From Mycolicibacter sinensis (GTDB lineage Bacteria > Actinomycetota > Actinomycetes > Mycobacteriales > Mycobacteriaceae): DNA of 64,000 nucleotides. The stretch spans positions 1 through 64,000 of the forward strand of contig NZ_LZJK01000083.1 of assembly GCF_001667945.1 (NCBI RefSeq), in the 5' to 3' direction. This document shows positions 51,646 to 61,062 of the stretch, piece after piece. A program made the translations under genes and the position numbers. The notes beneath the pieces were generated by a model, which saw only the letters and a program-made list of their open reading frames with translations, did no database searches and was not told the origin of the DNA. The number at the start of each line of letters is the position of its first letter. The first letter of the stretch is position 1.

Positions 51646-53583
51646 TCACAGAGTGCGGGCCAGTCGCTGCGCCAGCAGCTCGGCGAACCGCGCCGGATCC
51701 TCCAGCGACCCGCCCTCGGCCAACAGCGCTGTGCCGTAGAGCAACTCCGCGGCCTCGGCCAACCCGGCATCCTCGGCCCGCTCGCTGTGCGCCTGGCGCA
51801 GACCGGTGATCAGCGGATGGCCCGGGTTCAGTTCGAGGACGCGCTTGCCGACCGGCACCTCCTGACCGTTGGCGCGATAGATGCGCGCCAACGCCGGGGT
51901 CATCTCGAAGGTGTCGGTGATCAGGCAGGCCGGGGACTCGGTCAGCCGGGTGGACAGCCGCACCTCTTTGACGTGGTCGGTCAGGATCTGCTTTAGCCAG
52001 GCGATCAGCTCGGCGAAATCCTTCTCCTGCTCTTTGCGCTCGGCCTCGTGCGCGGTCTTGTCCTCCTCGGAATCCAGATCCACCTCGCCCTTGGCCGTCG
52101 ACTGCAGCGGCTTGCCGTCGAATTCGGTGACGGTGTTCACCCACACCTCGTCGACCGGGTCGGTGAGCAGCAGCACCTCATAGCCCTTGGCCTTGAACGC
52201 TTCCAGGTGCGGTGATTTCAGCAGTTGCTGGCGGGATTCACCGGTGGCGTAGAAGATCTGTTCCTGGCCGTCTTTCATGCGTTCGACGTACTCGGCCAAG
52301 GTGGTCGGCTCGGAGTCACTGTGCGTCGAGGCGAAGGAGCTGATCGCCAGCAGCGTCTCTTGATTGTCGAAGTCGGAGAGCAGTCCTTCTTTGACGACGC
52401 GGCCGAACTCGGTCCAGAACGTGCGGTAGTCCTCCGGGCGCTGCGCCTGCAGTTCCTTGATGGTGGACAGCACCTTCTTGGTCAGCCGCCGGCGAATCGC
52501 GTTGATCTGGCGGTCCTGCTGCAGGATCTCCCGGGAGACGTTGAGCGACATGTCCGCGGCGTCGACGACGCCCTTGACGAAGCGCAGGTACTCGGGCATC
52601 AGCTGGTCGCAGTCGCCCATGATGAACACCCGCTTGACGTAGAGCTGCACCCCGACGTGGGCGTCCCGGTTGAACAGGTCGAATGGGGCGTGCGACGGGA
52701 TGAACAACAGCGCCTGGTATTCGAAGGTGCCCTCGGCCTTCATCGCGATGACCTCGAGCGGGTCGTCCCAGGCATGCGCGATGTGCTTGTAGAACTCGTT
52801 GTATTCCTCTTGCGAGACTTCGTCTTTGGGCCGCGCCCACAGCGCCTGCATCGAGTTCAGCGTCGCGGTCTCCACGGTCACGGTCTCCCCGCCGCCCTCT
52901 GCTTCTGCGTCTTGCGGGACCCGGCGCTCGACCTGCATGCGGATCGGCCAGGCGATGAAGTCGGAGTACTTCTTGACCAGGCTCCGGATCGTCCACTCCG
53001 CGGTGTAGTCGTGCAGCTCGTCCTCGGTGTCTTCGGGCTTGAGGTGCAAGGTGATCGACGTACCCTGCGGCGCATCCTCAACCGGTTCGATGGTGTAGGT
53101 GCCGTCACCGCTGGATTCCCACCGGATGGCTTCGCTCTGCCCAGCCTTGTGGGTGAGCATCTCGACCCGGTCGGCGACCATGAACACCGAGTAGAACCCG
53201 ATGCCGAACTGCCCGATCAGTTCCTCCGAGGCCTGCGCATTCTTGGCTTCCCGCAGCTGCTGGCGCAGCTCAGCGGTGCCGGACTTAGCTAGGGTGCCGA
53301 TCAGGTCCACCACCTCCTCGCGCGACATGCCGATGCCGTTGTCGCGGACGGTCAGGGTGCGGGCCGCCTTGTCGACCTCGATCTCGATGTGCAGGTCGGA
53401 GGTGTCGACTTCGAGGTCCTTGTTGCGGAACGCCTCGAGCCGCAGCTTGTCCAGTGCGTCGGAGGCATTCGAGATGAGCTCCCGCAGGAATGCGTCCTTG
53501 TTGGAGTAGACCGAGTGGACCATCAAATCCAGCAGCTGACGGGCCTCAGCCTGAAACTCCAGCTGCTCCACACGCGCGTTCAT
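51646..53583 (-). CDS. htpG: Hsp90-family chaperone HtpG
   Basis: The 645-residue protein is a complete HtpG: GHKL ATPase domain with NASDALDKLR (about 32-41), DNGIGMS, GTLAKSGT and GQFGIGFYS, then the middle domain and the C-terminal dimerisation domain. It assists protein folding under heat and oxidative stress. GGAGG lies 11 bases before ATG 53583; the longer frame has no family match. M. tuberculosis htpG is Rv2299c, from memory near the same TldD/uspABC region. Confidence 0.97.
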   Translation of the reverse strand: MNARVEQLEFQAEARQLLDLMVHSVYSNKDAFLRELISNASDALDKLRLEAFRNKDLEVDTSDLHIEIEVDKAARTLTVRDNGIGMSREEVVDLIGTLAKSGTAELRQQLREAKNAQASEELIGQFGIGFYSVFMVADRVEMLTHKAGQSEAIRWESSGDGTYTIEPVEDAPQGTSITLHLKPEDTEDELHDYTAEWTIRSLVKKYSDFIAWPIRMQVERRVPQDAEAEGGGETVTVETATLNSMQALWARPKDEVSQEEYNEFYKHIAHAWDDPLEVIAMKAEGTFEYQALLFIPSHAPFDLFNRDAHVGVQLYVKRVFIMGDCDQLMPEYLRFVKGVVDAADMSLNVSREILQQDRQINAIRRRLTKKVLSTIKELQAQRPEDYRTFWTEFGRVVKEGLLSDFDNQETLLAISSFASTHSDSEPTTLAEYVERMKDGQEQIFYATGESRQQLLKSPHLEAFKAKGYEVLLLTDPVDEVWVNTVTEFDGKPLQSTAKGEVDLDSEEDKTAHEAERKEQEKDFAELIAWLKQILTDHVKEVRLSTRLTESPACLITDTFEMTPALARIYRANGQEVPVGKRVLELNPGHPLITGLRQAHSERAEDAGLAEAAELLYGTALLAEGGSLEDPARFAELLAQRLARTL

Positions 53584-53641
53584 TGAGATCTTCCCTCCTC
53601 GATGATTGACACCAGCCCGGCGACCCGGTTCAGTGACCATC

Positions 53642-54112
53642 ATGATGGACGCCTCGGCTTCGGATTCAGCCACCGCATCCCGCGACATCGTCCTGGGCAT
53701 GTGGCAGGCGCTGGCGCGACATGATTGGGACGCGCTCAAGACCTTCTTGGCCCCCGATTGCCTCTACGTCGATATGCCGATGCCGGCAGCGGCGGCGCGC
53801 GGCCCCGAGGACATCGTCAAACGGCTCCGGTTGCTGTTTGACCGGCTGGCCGACTACCGGCACCACGGCGGTCAGTTGGTGTCGAACGGTCCGGATGTCA
53901 TGTACGAGCACTCCGAGACGTGGATATTCCCGACCGGTGAGCAGGGCACCCTGCGGTTCGCCACCGTGCATCGGGTTGTCGACGGGAAAATCACGGTGTG
54001 GAAAGACTATTGGGACTACGGCAGTGTGCTGGCCTTCGCGCCGCCCAACTACCTCGAGAACCTTGCCACCGAGGACATGTCCTGGATATGCGACGCCACC
54101 GAGCTGGTCTGA
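53642..54112 (+). CDS. SnoaL/limonene-epoxide-hydrolase-like cone-fold protein
   Basis: The 156-residue protein has the nuclear-transport-factor-2-like cone fold pattern (ALARHDWDALKTFLAPDCLYVD, and VHRVVDGKITVWKDYWDYGSVL with Asp pairs) shared by SnoaL cyclases and limonene-1,2-epoxide hydrolases. The conserved Trp-Lys-Asp-Tyr-Trp-Asp stretch resembles the acid/base site of the epoxide hydrolases. ATG 53642 and 53645 are equivalent. It is divergent from htpG. Confidence 0.76.
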   Translation: MMDASASDSATASRDIVLGMWQALARHDWDALKTFLAPDCLYVDMPMPAAAARGPEDIVKRLRLLFDRLADYRHHGGQLVSNGPDVMYEHSETWIFPTGEQGTLRFATVHRVVDGKITVWKDYWDYGSVLAFAPPNYLENLATEDMSWICDATELV

Positions 54113-54122
54113 ACCCCTGCTA

Positions 54123-55505
54123 TCACTGCGCCTGACTCACCGACGACATGTGGAAGTCGGGAATCCGCAGTGAGGGCATCACCGCCCGCGTCGCCCAGTC
54201 GCCCCACTCCCGCGGCAGCGTCGGTTCGGCGATACCGGCCTGGGTGGCCCGGCGCAGCAGGTCCAGCGGGCTCTCGTTGAACCGGAAATTGTTCACCGCC
54301 GCCCTCACCTGGCCGTCCTCGACCAGATAGACGCCGTCACGGGTCAGCCCGGTCAGCAGCAGCGTGGTCGGGTCGACCTCGCGGATGTACCACAGCGTGG
54401 TCAGCAGCAGCCCGCGCTCGGTGGAGGCGATCATCTCGTCCATGCTGGCCGAACCGCCCGTCATCAGCAGGTTGTCGGCGGGCAGCGCGACGGGGGCACC
54501 GAACTCCGCGGCCGCGGCCCGCGGGTAGGCCAGCGCGTTGATCACCCCGCCGCGGATCCAGTCCACGCAGCCGATGTCCAGGCCGTTGTCGAACACCGAT
54601 ACCGTTTCCGAGGAGGTGCCGGTCGCCACAAACGGCGCACACTCGAGTCCGAAGGCGTGTGGGTCGGAATACAGGGTCAACGGCAGATCGGACAGACGCT
54701 CTCCCACCCGGGTCCCGCCGCCGGGCGCCGACAGGGCGGTACGGCCCTCCTGGGCGCCGCGGCCACTCATCGTCCAGCCCAGGTAGATCATCATGTCGGC
54801 CACGGTCGACGGTGGCATCAACGTCTCATAACGCCCGGCGGGCAGTTCGACGCTGCGCGCCGCCCACCCCAGCCGCCTCGACAACTGTTCCAGCAGCGAA
54901 TCGCAGCGCACATCAACGAAATCCGGTGTGCTGACCCCGGCCCATGCGCTGGCGCGAGCGCGTTTGGCATTGATCTCCACCGTCCCGGTGGGCTGGGTGA
55001 AGCGGCGCCGCAGCCCGGTCGAGGACGCCAAGAACGTCGTCGCCACCTCGTGTCGGGCGAAGCCGTACAACTGGTCGGCCCCGCGGAAGCCTCGGCTCAG
55101 CGACGCCGCCAGGCCGGCGAAGACCTCGGCCCCGGTCTCCGGTGCGTCGGCGTCCCAGTCATCCGGCATACCGCTGCCGCCCACCAGCTCTGCGGCGTCG
55201 CGGGCTTCCGGCGCACCCGCGGCGGCCTCCGCCGAGGCCGCCACCAGCTCGGGAATCAGCGCGGGGTCCACCTCCGCCGAGCACAGCGAGCCGACCCGGG
55301 GCCCCTCATCGTCGCGGGCGATCGTGACCACCGTGGTGGTCCGGCTGCTCGAGACCCCGTTGGTGGTCATCGAGTTTCCCGCCCACCGCAGTGACGCCTC
55401 GGTGCGGTCGGTGACCAGCACGATGGTCTCGGTGTCGGTGCCGGCGTGCCGGCCGCTGCCGGCGGCGTCCAGGGCAAGGTCGATCACCTGCTGCGCCGGA
55501 ATCAT
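54123..55505 (-). CDS. tldE: TldE/PmbA-family metalloprotease-partner protein
   Basis: The 460-residue protein is the non-catalytic TldE-like half of the TldD/TldE pair: it lacks the HExxxH zinc motif and resembles PmbA through the C-terminal half (GFECAPFVATGT, GLTRDGVYLVEDG). With TldD it forms a heterodimer that degrades or processes unfolded and RiPP peptides in other bacteria. The start ATG overlaps the TldD stop by 4 bp. This and the next gene correspond in order to Rv2314c and Rv2315c from memory. Confidence 0.86.
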   Translation of the reverse strand: MIPAQQVIDLALDAAGSGRHAGTDTETIVLVTDRTEASLRWAGNSMTTNGVSSSRTTTVVTIARDDEGPRVGSLCSAEVDPALIPELVAASAEAAAGAPEARDAAELVGGSGMPDDWDADAPETGAEVFAGLAASLSRGFRGADQLYGFARHEVATTFLASSTGLRRRFTQPTGTVEINAKRARASAWAGVSTPDFVDVRCDSLLEQLSRRLGWAARSVELPAGRYETLMPPSTVADMMIYLGWTMSGRGAQEGRTALSAPGGGTRVGERLSDLPLTLYSDPHAFGLECAPFVATGTSSETVSVFDNGLDIGCVDWIRGGVINALAYPRAAAAEFGAPVALPADNLLMTGGSASMDEMIASTERGLLLTTLWYIREVDPTTLLLTGLTRDGVYLVEDGQVRAAVNNFRFNESPLDLLRRATQAGIAEPTLPREWGDWATRAVMPSLRIPDFHMSSVSQAQ

Positions 55506-57016
55506 TGCCTGCCCCCCTCGGCCCGCGTGTTGAGCACGTTGATCCCGCGGAACAGCGCCGACGGGCAGCCGTGGCTGACCGCAGCCACCTGGCCGGGCTG
55601 GGCCTTGCCGCAGTTGAACGCCCCGCCCAGCCGCCATGTCGCGGCGCCGCCGACGGCCTCCATCGCGTTCCAGAAATCAGTGGTGGTCGCCTGATAGGCC
55701 ACGTCACGCAGCTGCCCGTCGAGCCGGCCGTCGCGGATCCGGAAGAACCGCTGCCCGGTGAACTGAAAGTTGTAGCGCTGCATGTCGATCGACCACGATC
55801 GATCCCCGACGATGTAAATGCCGTCGTCGACCCGGGAGATCAGGTCGGCAGTGGACACGTCCTCGGTGCCCGGCTGCAGCGAGACATTGGCCATCCGTTG
55901 GATCGGAACATGGTGCGGCGAGTCGGCATACGAGCAGCCGTTGGAGCGGGCCTGACCCAATCTCGGCGCGAACACCCGGTCCAGCTGGTAGCCGACGAAC
56001 AGGCCGTCGCGCACCAGGTCCCAGCTCTGCGCGGCCACCCCTTCGTCGTCGTAGCCGATGCTGGCCAGGCCATAGGGCACCGTGCGGTCGGCGGTCACGT
56101 TCATCACCGGCGAGCCGTAGCGCAACGTGCCGAGCTTGTCCGGGGTGGCGAACGACGTGCCGGCGTAGGCTGCCTCGTAGCCGATCGCCCGGTCGTATTC
56201 GGTTGCGTGCCCGATGGATTCGTGGATGGTCAGCCACAGGTTGGTCGGATCGATCACCAGATCCGTCGGCCCGGCCGTCACGCTGGGGGCTTTCATCTTC
56301 TCGGCCAGCAGCAGCGGCAGCTGGGCCAGCTCCGCCGACCAATCCCACACCTCGTCGCCGGCCACCGCCTCCCAGCCCTGCGCGGTCGGCGGGGCCAGTG
56401 TGCGCATCGAGTCGAAACCGTCCGCTCCGACGGTGACCGCCTCGCAGACCGGCATCAGCCGTACCCGCTGCTGGGTGATCGACGACCCGAAGGTGTCGGC
56501 GTAGAACGTCTGTTCTTTGACCGCGGTCAGCGCAGCGGTGACGTGGTGCACCCCGTCGGCGGCCAGCAGCCGCCCGGAGTAGTCCTCCAGCACGTCGATC
56601 TTGTCGGCGGTGGGCACGTCGAACGGGTCGATGCGATAGTCCGACACCCAGCTCGCGTCGCGGTAGACCGGCTCGGCGGCCAACTCGACGCGTTCCCGGT
56701 TGAGGGCGCCCAGCGTGCGGGCCACCTGCACGGCCCGGCGTGCGGTGTCGGCGGCCACCCCCGGCGCCAGTTCGGCATGTGAGGCGAAGCCCCAGGTGCC
56801 GTCGACGATCACCCGGACCGCGCACCCGAGTTCGCGGTTGACGACGGAGGTCTCCAGCTCGCCGTCGCGCAACCGGACGATCTCGGTGGCGATCCGGTGA
56901 ATCCGCAGGTCGGCATGCTCGGCGCCGGCAGCTCTGGCCGCCGACAAGGCGGCATCGGCCAGCTCGTGGCGGGGCAGGGCCAGAAAATCGGCATCGATCC
57001 CCCGGTTCGGTGTCAC
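55502..57016 (-). CDS. tldD: TldD-family zinc metalloprotease
   Basis: The 504-residue protein has the TldD metal-site motif HESIGH (His265, Glu266, His270) and a later Cys in SNGCSYA as the third zinc ligand. It is the catalytic partner of the coupled TldE-like protein, acting on unfolded peptides with a narrow channel. GTG 57016 is chosen over the long upstream frame, which crosses into the divergent uspA promoter. It is divergent from uspA with a 33-bp gap, so both promoters must be short or leaderless. Confidence 0.88.
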   Translation of the reverse strand: MTPNRGIDADFLALPRHELADAALSAARAAGAEHADLRIHRIATEIVRLRDGELETSVVNRELGCAVRVIVDGTWGFASHAELAPGVAADTARRAVQVARTLGALNRERVELAAEPVYRDASWVSDYRIDPFDVPTADKIDVLEDYSGRLLAADGVHHVTAALTAVKEQTFYADTFGSSITQQRVRLMPVCEAVTVGADGFDSMRTLAPPTAQGWEAVAGDEVWDWSAELAQLPLLLAEKMKAPSVTAGPTDLVIDPTNLWLTIHESIGHATEYDRAIGYEAAYAGTSFATPDKLGTLRYGSPVMNVTADRTVPYGLASIGYDDEGVAAQSWDLVRDGLFVGYQLDRVFAPRLGQARSNGCSYADSPHHVPIQRMANVSLQPGTEDVSTADLISRVDDGIYIVGDRSWSIDMQRYNFQFTGQRFFRIRDGRLDGQLRDVAYQATTTDFWNAMEAVGGAATWRLGGAFNCGKAQPGQVAAVSHGCPSALFRGINVLNTRAEGGRQ

Positions 57017-57049
57017 CGGTCCACGGTAACGAGCGGTTTTAATACCTGC

Positions 57050-57922
57050 ATGGCAGACTCGCCGCGCCGCTCGACCTCGCTGGCCTACGCGTTGCTGGCG
57101 CCCAGCCTGTTCGGGGTGGTGGCGTTCCTGTTGCTGCCGATGCTGGTGGTGGTATGGCTGAGTCTGCACCGCTGGGACCTGCTGGGGCCGATCAGCTATG
57201 TCGGCACCGACAACTGGCGCTCGGTGCTGACCGATCCGGTGTTCGGCAATTCACTTGCGGTGACGGTGCTTTTCGTGGCGATCGTCGTCCCGGTCCAGAC
57301 CGCGCTGGGGCTGGGGGTGGCGGTGTTGCTGGCCCGTGAGTTGCCCGGCAGCGGTGCGTTCCGCACCATCTACGTGCTGCCCTGGATCTGCGCGCCGCTG
57401 GCGATCGCGGTGCTGTGGCGCTGGATCCTGAGCCCCACCGACGGCGCGGTGAGCACCGTGCTGGGGCATCGCATCGAATGGTTGACCGACCCCGGGTTGG
57501 CGCTGCCGGTGACCTCGGCGGTGGTGGTGTGGACCAACGTCGGCTACGTCGCCCTGTTCTTCTTGGCCGGCATCCTGGCCATTCCCACCCAGGTGCTCGC
57601 AGCGGCGCGCATCGACGGGGCCACCGGCTGGCAGCGGTTCTGGCGGGTCACGTTGCCGATGCTGCGACCCACCATGTTCTTCGTCCTGGTCACCGGCGTG
57701 GTCAGTGCGGCGCAGGTGTTCGACACCGTGTACGCGCTCACCGGGGGCGGCCCCGCGGGTCGCACCGACCTGATCGCACACCGCATCTACGACGAAGCGT
57801 TCGGGGCGGCAGCGATCGGACGGGCAGCGGTGATGGCGCTGGTGCTGTTCGCGGTGCTGGTCGGTGTCACGGTGGTGCAGCAGCTGTCATTGGGACGGCG
57901 GGTCAGCTATGACCTCACGTAA
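57050..57922 (+). CDS. uspA: Sugar ABC transporter permease UspA
   Basis: The 290-residue protein has six membrane helices and the MalF-type EAA loop (AARIDGATGWQRFWRVTLPMLRP, about 186-208). It starts the amino-sugar importer uspABC. The length equals the remembered 290 residues of M. tuberculosis UspA (Rv2316). ATG 57050 has no ribosome site, consistent with a leaderless transcript from the divergent gap. It overlaps uspB by 14 bp. No ATPase gene is in the operon; the shared MsmK/SugC-type ATPase would lie elsewhere. Confidence 0.92.
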   Translation: MADSPRRSTSLAYALLAPSLFGVVAFLLLPMLVVVWLSLHRWDLLGPISYVGTDNWRSVLTDPVFGNSLAVTVLFVAIVVPVQTALGLGVAVLLARELPGSGAFRTIYVLPWICAPLAIAVLWRWILSPTDGAVSTVLGHRIEWLTDPGLALPVTSAVVVWTNVGYVALFFLAGILAIPTQVLAAARIDGATGWQRFWRVTLPMLRPTMFFVLVTGVVSAAQVFDTVYALTGGGPAGRTDLIAHRIYDEAFGAAAIGRAAVMALVLFAVLVGVTVVQQLSLGRRVSYDLT

Positions 57923-58721
57923 CGCCGGCGTCTACACGCTGCTGACGCTCGGCGCGTTGATCACCCTGGCGCCGTTCGGACTGGGGTTGTTGACGTCGTT
58001 CACCCCGGCCCGCCAGTTCGCCACTGGCACTCCGCTGGCGTGGCCCGATCCCCCGACCCTGGACAACTACGCCGATCTGGGCGGGGCGGGGTTCGGCCGC
58101 GCGGCCGCGGTGACCACGCTGATGACAGCGGTGATCGTGCTGGGGCAGCTGAGCTTTTCGGTGCTGGCGGCGTATGCATTCGCCCGGCTGGACTTCCCGG
58201 GCCGCGACAAGCTGTTCTGGGTGTATGTGGCCACCTTGATGGTGCCGGCCACCGTGACGGTGGTGCCGCTGTACCTGATGATGGCGCAGCTGGGTCTGCG
58301 CAACACGTTCTGGGCGTTGGTGCTGCCGTTCGTCTTCGGCTCCCCATACGCGATTTTCCTGTTGCGGCAGTACTTCCGGGCCGTCCCCGACGACCTGGTG
58401 AACGCCGCGCGTCTCGACGGCGCGAACACCCTGGACGTGATCGTGCACGTGATGGTGCCGGCCAGCCGGCCGATCCTGGTCACCCTCGGACTGATCACCG
58501 TGGTCTCGCAATGGAACAACTTCATGTGGCCGTTGGTGATCACCAGCGGCGACAAGTGGCGGGTGCTGACGGTGGCCACCGCAGCGCTGCAGTCGCGCTA
58601 CAACGCGCAGTGGACGCTGGTGATGGCGGCGACCACGGTCGCGATGATCCCGTTGATCGTGATGTTCGTGGCGTTCCAGCGCCGGATCGTGGCCTCGATC
58701 GTCGTCACAGGGATCAAATGA
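57909..58721 (+). CDS. uspB: Sugar ABC transporter permease UspB
   Basis: The 270-residue permease has six membrane helices and the MalG-type EAA loop (NAARLDGANTLDVIVHVMVP, about 178-197). It pairs with UspA to form the channel of the amino-sugar importer. The start overlaps uspA, and the stop overlaps the uspC start as ATGA. Confidence 0.92.
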   Translation: MTSRNAGVYTLLTLGALITLAPFGLGLLTSFTPARQFATGTPLAWPDPPTLDNYADLGGAGFGRAAAVTTLMTAVIVLGQLSFSVLAAYAFARLDFPGRDKLFWVYVATLMVPATVTVVPLYLMMAQLGLRNTFWALVLPFVFGSPYAIFLLRQYFRAVPDDLVNAARLDGANTLDVIVHVMVPASRPILVTLGLITVVSQWNNFMWPLVITSGDKWRVLTVATAALQSRYNAQWTLVMAATTVAMIPLIVMFVAFQRRIVASIVVTGIK

Positions 58722-60049
58722 GTCGGCCACGGTTCTCCACCCTGTTCGCGATCGCGGTCGTCGCAGTGGCCGCGCTGTTCGGCCTGGCGGCGGTGCTGCT
58801 CGATCACGCCGCGACCCGCTCGGCCGGCGGCAAGACGGTGGTGACGGTGCGATTGTGGGACGAGCAGGTCGCGGCGGCCTACCGGCAGTCCTTCGCGGCG
58901 TTCAACCGCACCCACCCCGACATCGACGTGCGCGTCAACGTCGTCTCCTACGCCAGCTACTTCGACACGCTGCGCACCGACGTCGCCGGCGGCGGCGCCG
59001 ACGACATCTTCTGGCTCTCCGACGCCTACCTGGCCGGCTATGCCGACAGCGGGCGGCTGATGAAAATCGATGCGGTCGGGGCGGATTGGGAGCCGTCGGT
59101 GGTCAATCAGTTCACCCGGGACGGGACGCTGTGGGCGGTGCCGCAGCTCACCGACGCCGGTATCGCGCTCTACTACAACGCGGACCTGCTGGCCGCCGCC
59201 GGAGTCGATCCCGCCCGGTTGACGCAGCTGCGCTGGGATCCACACGGCCGCAACGACACCCTGCGACCGCTTCTGGCCGAGCTCACGCGCGACGTTGCCG
59301 GGCGCAGCGCAGCCACACCGGGATTCGACCAGCGCCGGATCCGGCAGTGGGGCTACAACGCCGCCAACGACCCGCAGGGCATCTACCTGAACTTCATCGG
59401 ATCAGCCGGCGGGGTGTTCCAGCGCGACGACGAGTTCGCCTTCGACAACCCGGCGGCGGCGGCCGCGTTCGACTACCTGGTGCAGTTGATCAATGCCGAC
59501 CACGTGGCGCCGCCGGCCTCGGACACCAACACCAACGGCGACTTCTCCCGCAACCAGTTCCTGGCCGGCAAGATGGCGCTGTTCCAATCCGGCACCTACA
59601 ACCTGGCGGCCGTCGCCGAGCAGGCCGCGTTCCATTGGGGCGTGGCGATGCTGCCGGTCGGACCGGCCGGTCGGGTCAGCGTCACCAACGGGATCGCCGC
59701 CGCCGGCAACGCCGCCTCACCTCACCCGGAGGCGGTGCGAACAGTGTTGTCCTGGCTGGGCGGCCGCGAAGGGAACCAATACGTCGGCCGGCAGGGGGCG
59801 GCGATCCCGGCGGTGCTCAGCGCCCAGCCCGTCTACTTCGACTACTGGGCGCACCGCGGGGTCGATGTCACCCCGTTCTTCGCGGTGCTCGCCGGCCCGC
59901 GCATCCCCGCTCCGGGTGGCTTCGAGGGGTTTCCGGCCGGCAACCAGGCGATCAAACCCTATTTCGACGAGATGTTTTTGGGCCGCGCCGATGTCGCCGC
60001 CACGTTGCGTAAGGCTCAAGACGCCGCGAACGCGGCAGCGCGTCGGTAG
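58718..60049 (+). CDS. uspC: Solute-binding protein UspC of the amino-sugar importer
   Basis: The 443-residue protein has an N-terminal membrane anchor (about 8-31) with no lipobox Cys, then an extracytoplasmic type-1 sugar-binding domain. M. tuberculosis UspC is reported to bind amino sugars, so cell-wall-derived or chitin-derived amino sugars are the expected ligands. The Trp/Asp-rich cleft motifs are present (FWLSDAYLAGY, IRQWGYNAANDPQGIYL). It is the last gene of the operon and is followed by a hairpin. Confidence 0.91.
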   Translation: MSRPRFSTLFAIAVVAVAALFGLAAVLLDHAATRSAGGKTVVTVRLWDEQVAAAYRQSFAAFNRTHPDIDVRVNVVSYASYFDTLRTDVAGGGADDIFWLSDAYLAGYADSGRLMKIDAVGADWEPSVVNQFTRDGTLWAVPQLTDAGIALYYNADLLAAAGVDPARLTQLRWDPHGRNDTLRPLLAELTRDVAGRSAATPGFDQRRIRQWGYNAANDPQGIYLNFIGSAGGVFQRDDEFAFDNPAAAAAFDYLVQLINADHVAPPASDTNTNGDFSRNQFLAGKMALFQSGTYNLAAVAEQAAFHWGVAMLPVGPAGRVSVTNGIAAAGNAASPHPEAVRTVLSWLGGREGNQYVGRQGAAIPAVLSAQPVYFDYWAHRGVDVTPFFAVLAGPRIPAPGGFEGFPAGNQAIKPYFDEMFLGRADVAATLRKAQDAANAAARR

Positions 60050-60110
60050 CTAGCCGGCGGCGCTGCGATGTCGAACACCGTGCACGCGGCAGTGGCACCG
60101 ATGTGGTGTG

Positions 60111-60180
60111 TGCCCGGCTATGCGCGACAACGCGCGCCTACCACCGTCGCGCAAGCCGAGTTGTCGCGCAGAGCCGGGCA
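60111..60180. terminator. Long hairpin between convergent uspC and EcfT genes
   Basis: Arms 60111-60131 and 60160-60180 are 21 bases each and pair at 20 of 21 positions, around a 28-base loop that is itself GC-rich (CGCGCG, CGTCGC). It lies 61 bp after uspC and 73 bp before the minus-strand EcfT stop, so it could end transcription from both sides. There is no U-tract. Confidence 0.6.
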
Positions 60181-60252
60181 TCAGATGTATTCCTCCCCGG
60201 CGGCTCCGGGAGACGGGGCCCGGACGCGCGCCGGGAAGACCGATTGCTGAAC

Positions 60253-61062
60253 CTAGCCGGCGGTGGTCAGCACCGTCAGCTCGAGCGCCAGCCCGGCACC
60301 GCACACCACGGCGACCAGCGCCAGCGCCACAGCATCGGCGAGCCCAGGCCGCGACGGCAGCGCCGAAATCTGGCCCACTCCACCACGAGCAGTGATCGCA
60401 TCGCCCATCTCGTCGGCGCGGCGCAGCGTCACGGTGATGGCCGCGGTGATCAAATCGATCGCCTCGCGCGCCCAGCGGCGCCGGCGTTCCCGGCGGGTAC
60501 GCGGCCGCGTCCTGGGCCGCAGCCGGCGGGCGGCGTAGAGCACCCGGAATTCGTCGATCAGCATCGGAAATGCGCGCAGCGCCAATGCCAGCGCAACGGC
60601 CCAGTCGTCCACCGGGATTCGCAGCAGGCGCAGCGGCCGGCCCAAAGTGGCCACTGCCGGCGCGATTTCAGCGACGTTGGTGGTCCACGACACCATCGCC
60701 CCCAGTCCCAGCAGCACGATCGACAGGGCGGTGATCCGCAGGAAGTTCAGCAGCCCGCCCAGGCCGGCCGGTTCACCGCCGGCCATGGCGGCGGTGGCAC
60801 CGCCGACCACCAGCAGCACCCACAGCCAGCGCGGCACCGACGGCAGGGCGCCGCGCGGAATGCGGGCGACCCGGGCCGCCGTGAACACCAGCAGCGCCAC
60901 CGCGCCGATCGTTAACCAGCCCGGGTAGAAGGTCAGCAGCACCGAGATACCGAAAACAACGAACAGCTTGGTCCCGGCCCACAATCGGTGCACCGCGGAG
61001 TCACCGGGCACCGGACGCAGCAGCACCACCGGACGCGGAGTTCGACGGGGCCGGTTGGTCAT
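60253..61062 (-). CDS. EcfT/CbiQ-type transmembrane transporter component
   Basis: The 269-residue protein has four or five membrane helices and the cytoplasmic EcfT coupling helices with Ala-Arg-Gly (AITARGG, about 233-239) that bind the ABC ATPases. It scaffolds an energy-coupling-factor transporter for a vitamin or metal. ATG 61062 overlaps the upstream fused gene as ATGA. From memory it corresponds to Rv2325c. Basic residues between helices are dense ([18 protein letters not shown]). Confidence 0.84.
   Translation of the reverse strand: MTNRPRRTPRPVVLLRPVPGDSAVHRLWAGTKLFVVFGISVLLTFYPGWLTIGAVALLVFTAARVARIPRGALPSVPRWLWVLLVVGGATAAMAGGEPAGLGGLLNFLRITALSIVLLGLGAMVSWTTNVAEIAPAVATLGRPLRLLRIPVDDWAVALALALRAFPMLIDEFRVLYAARRLRPRTRPRTRRERRRRWAREAIDLITAAITVTLRRADEMGDAITARGGVGQISALPSRPGLADAVALALVAVVCGAGLALELTVLTTAG

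Noticed and set aside
60068..60250. 60-codon plus-strand ORF between uspC and EcfT
   Set aside because: It runs straight through the 21-bp hairpin arms and lacks a good ribosome site, so the DNA signal is better explained by the hairpin.
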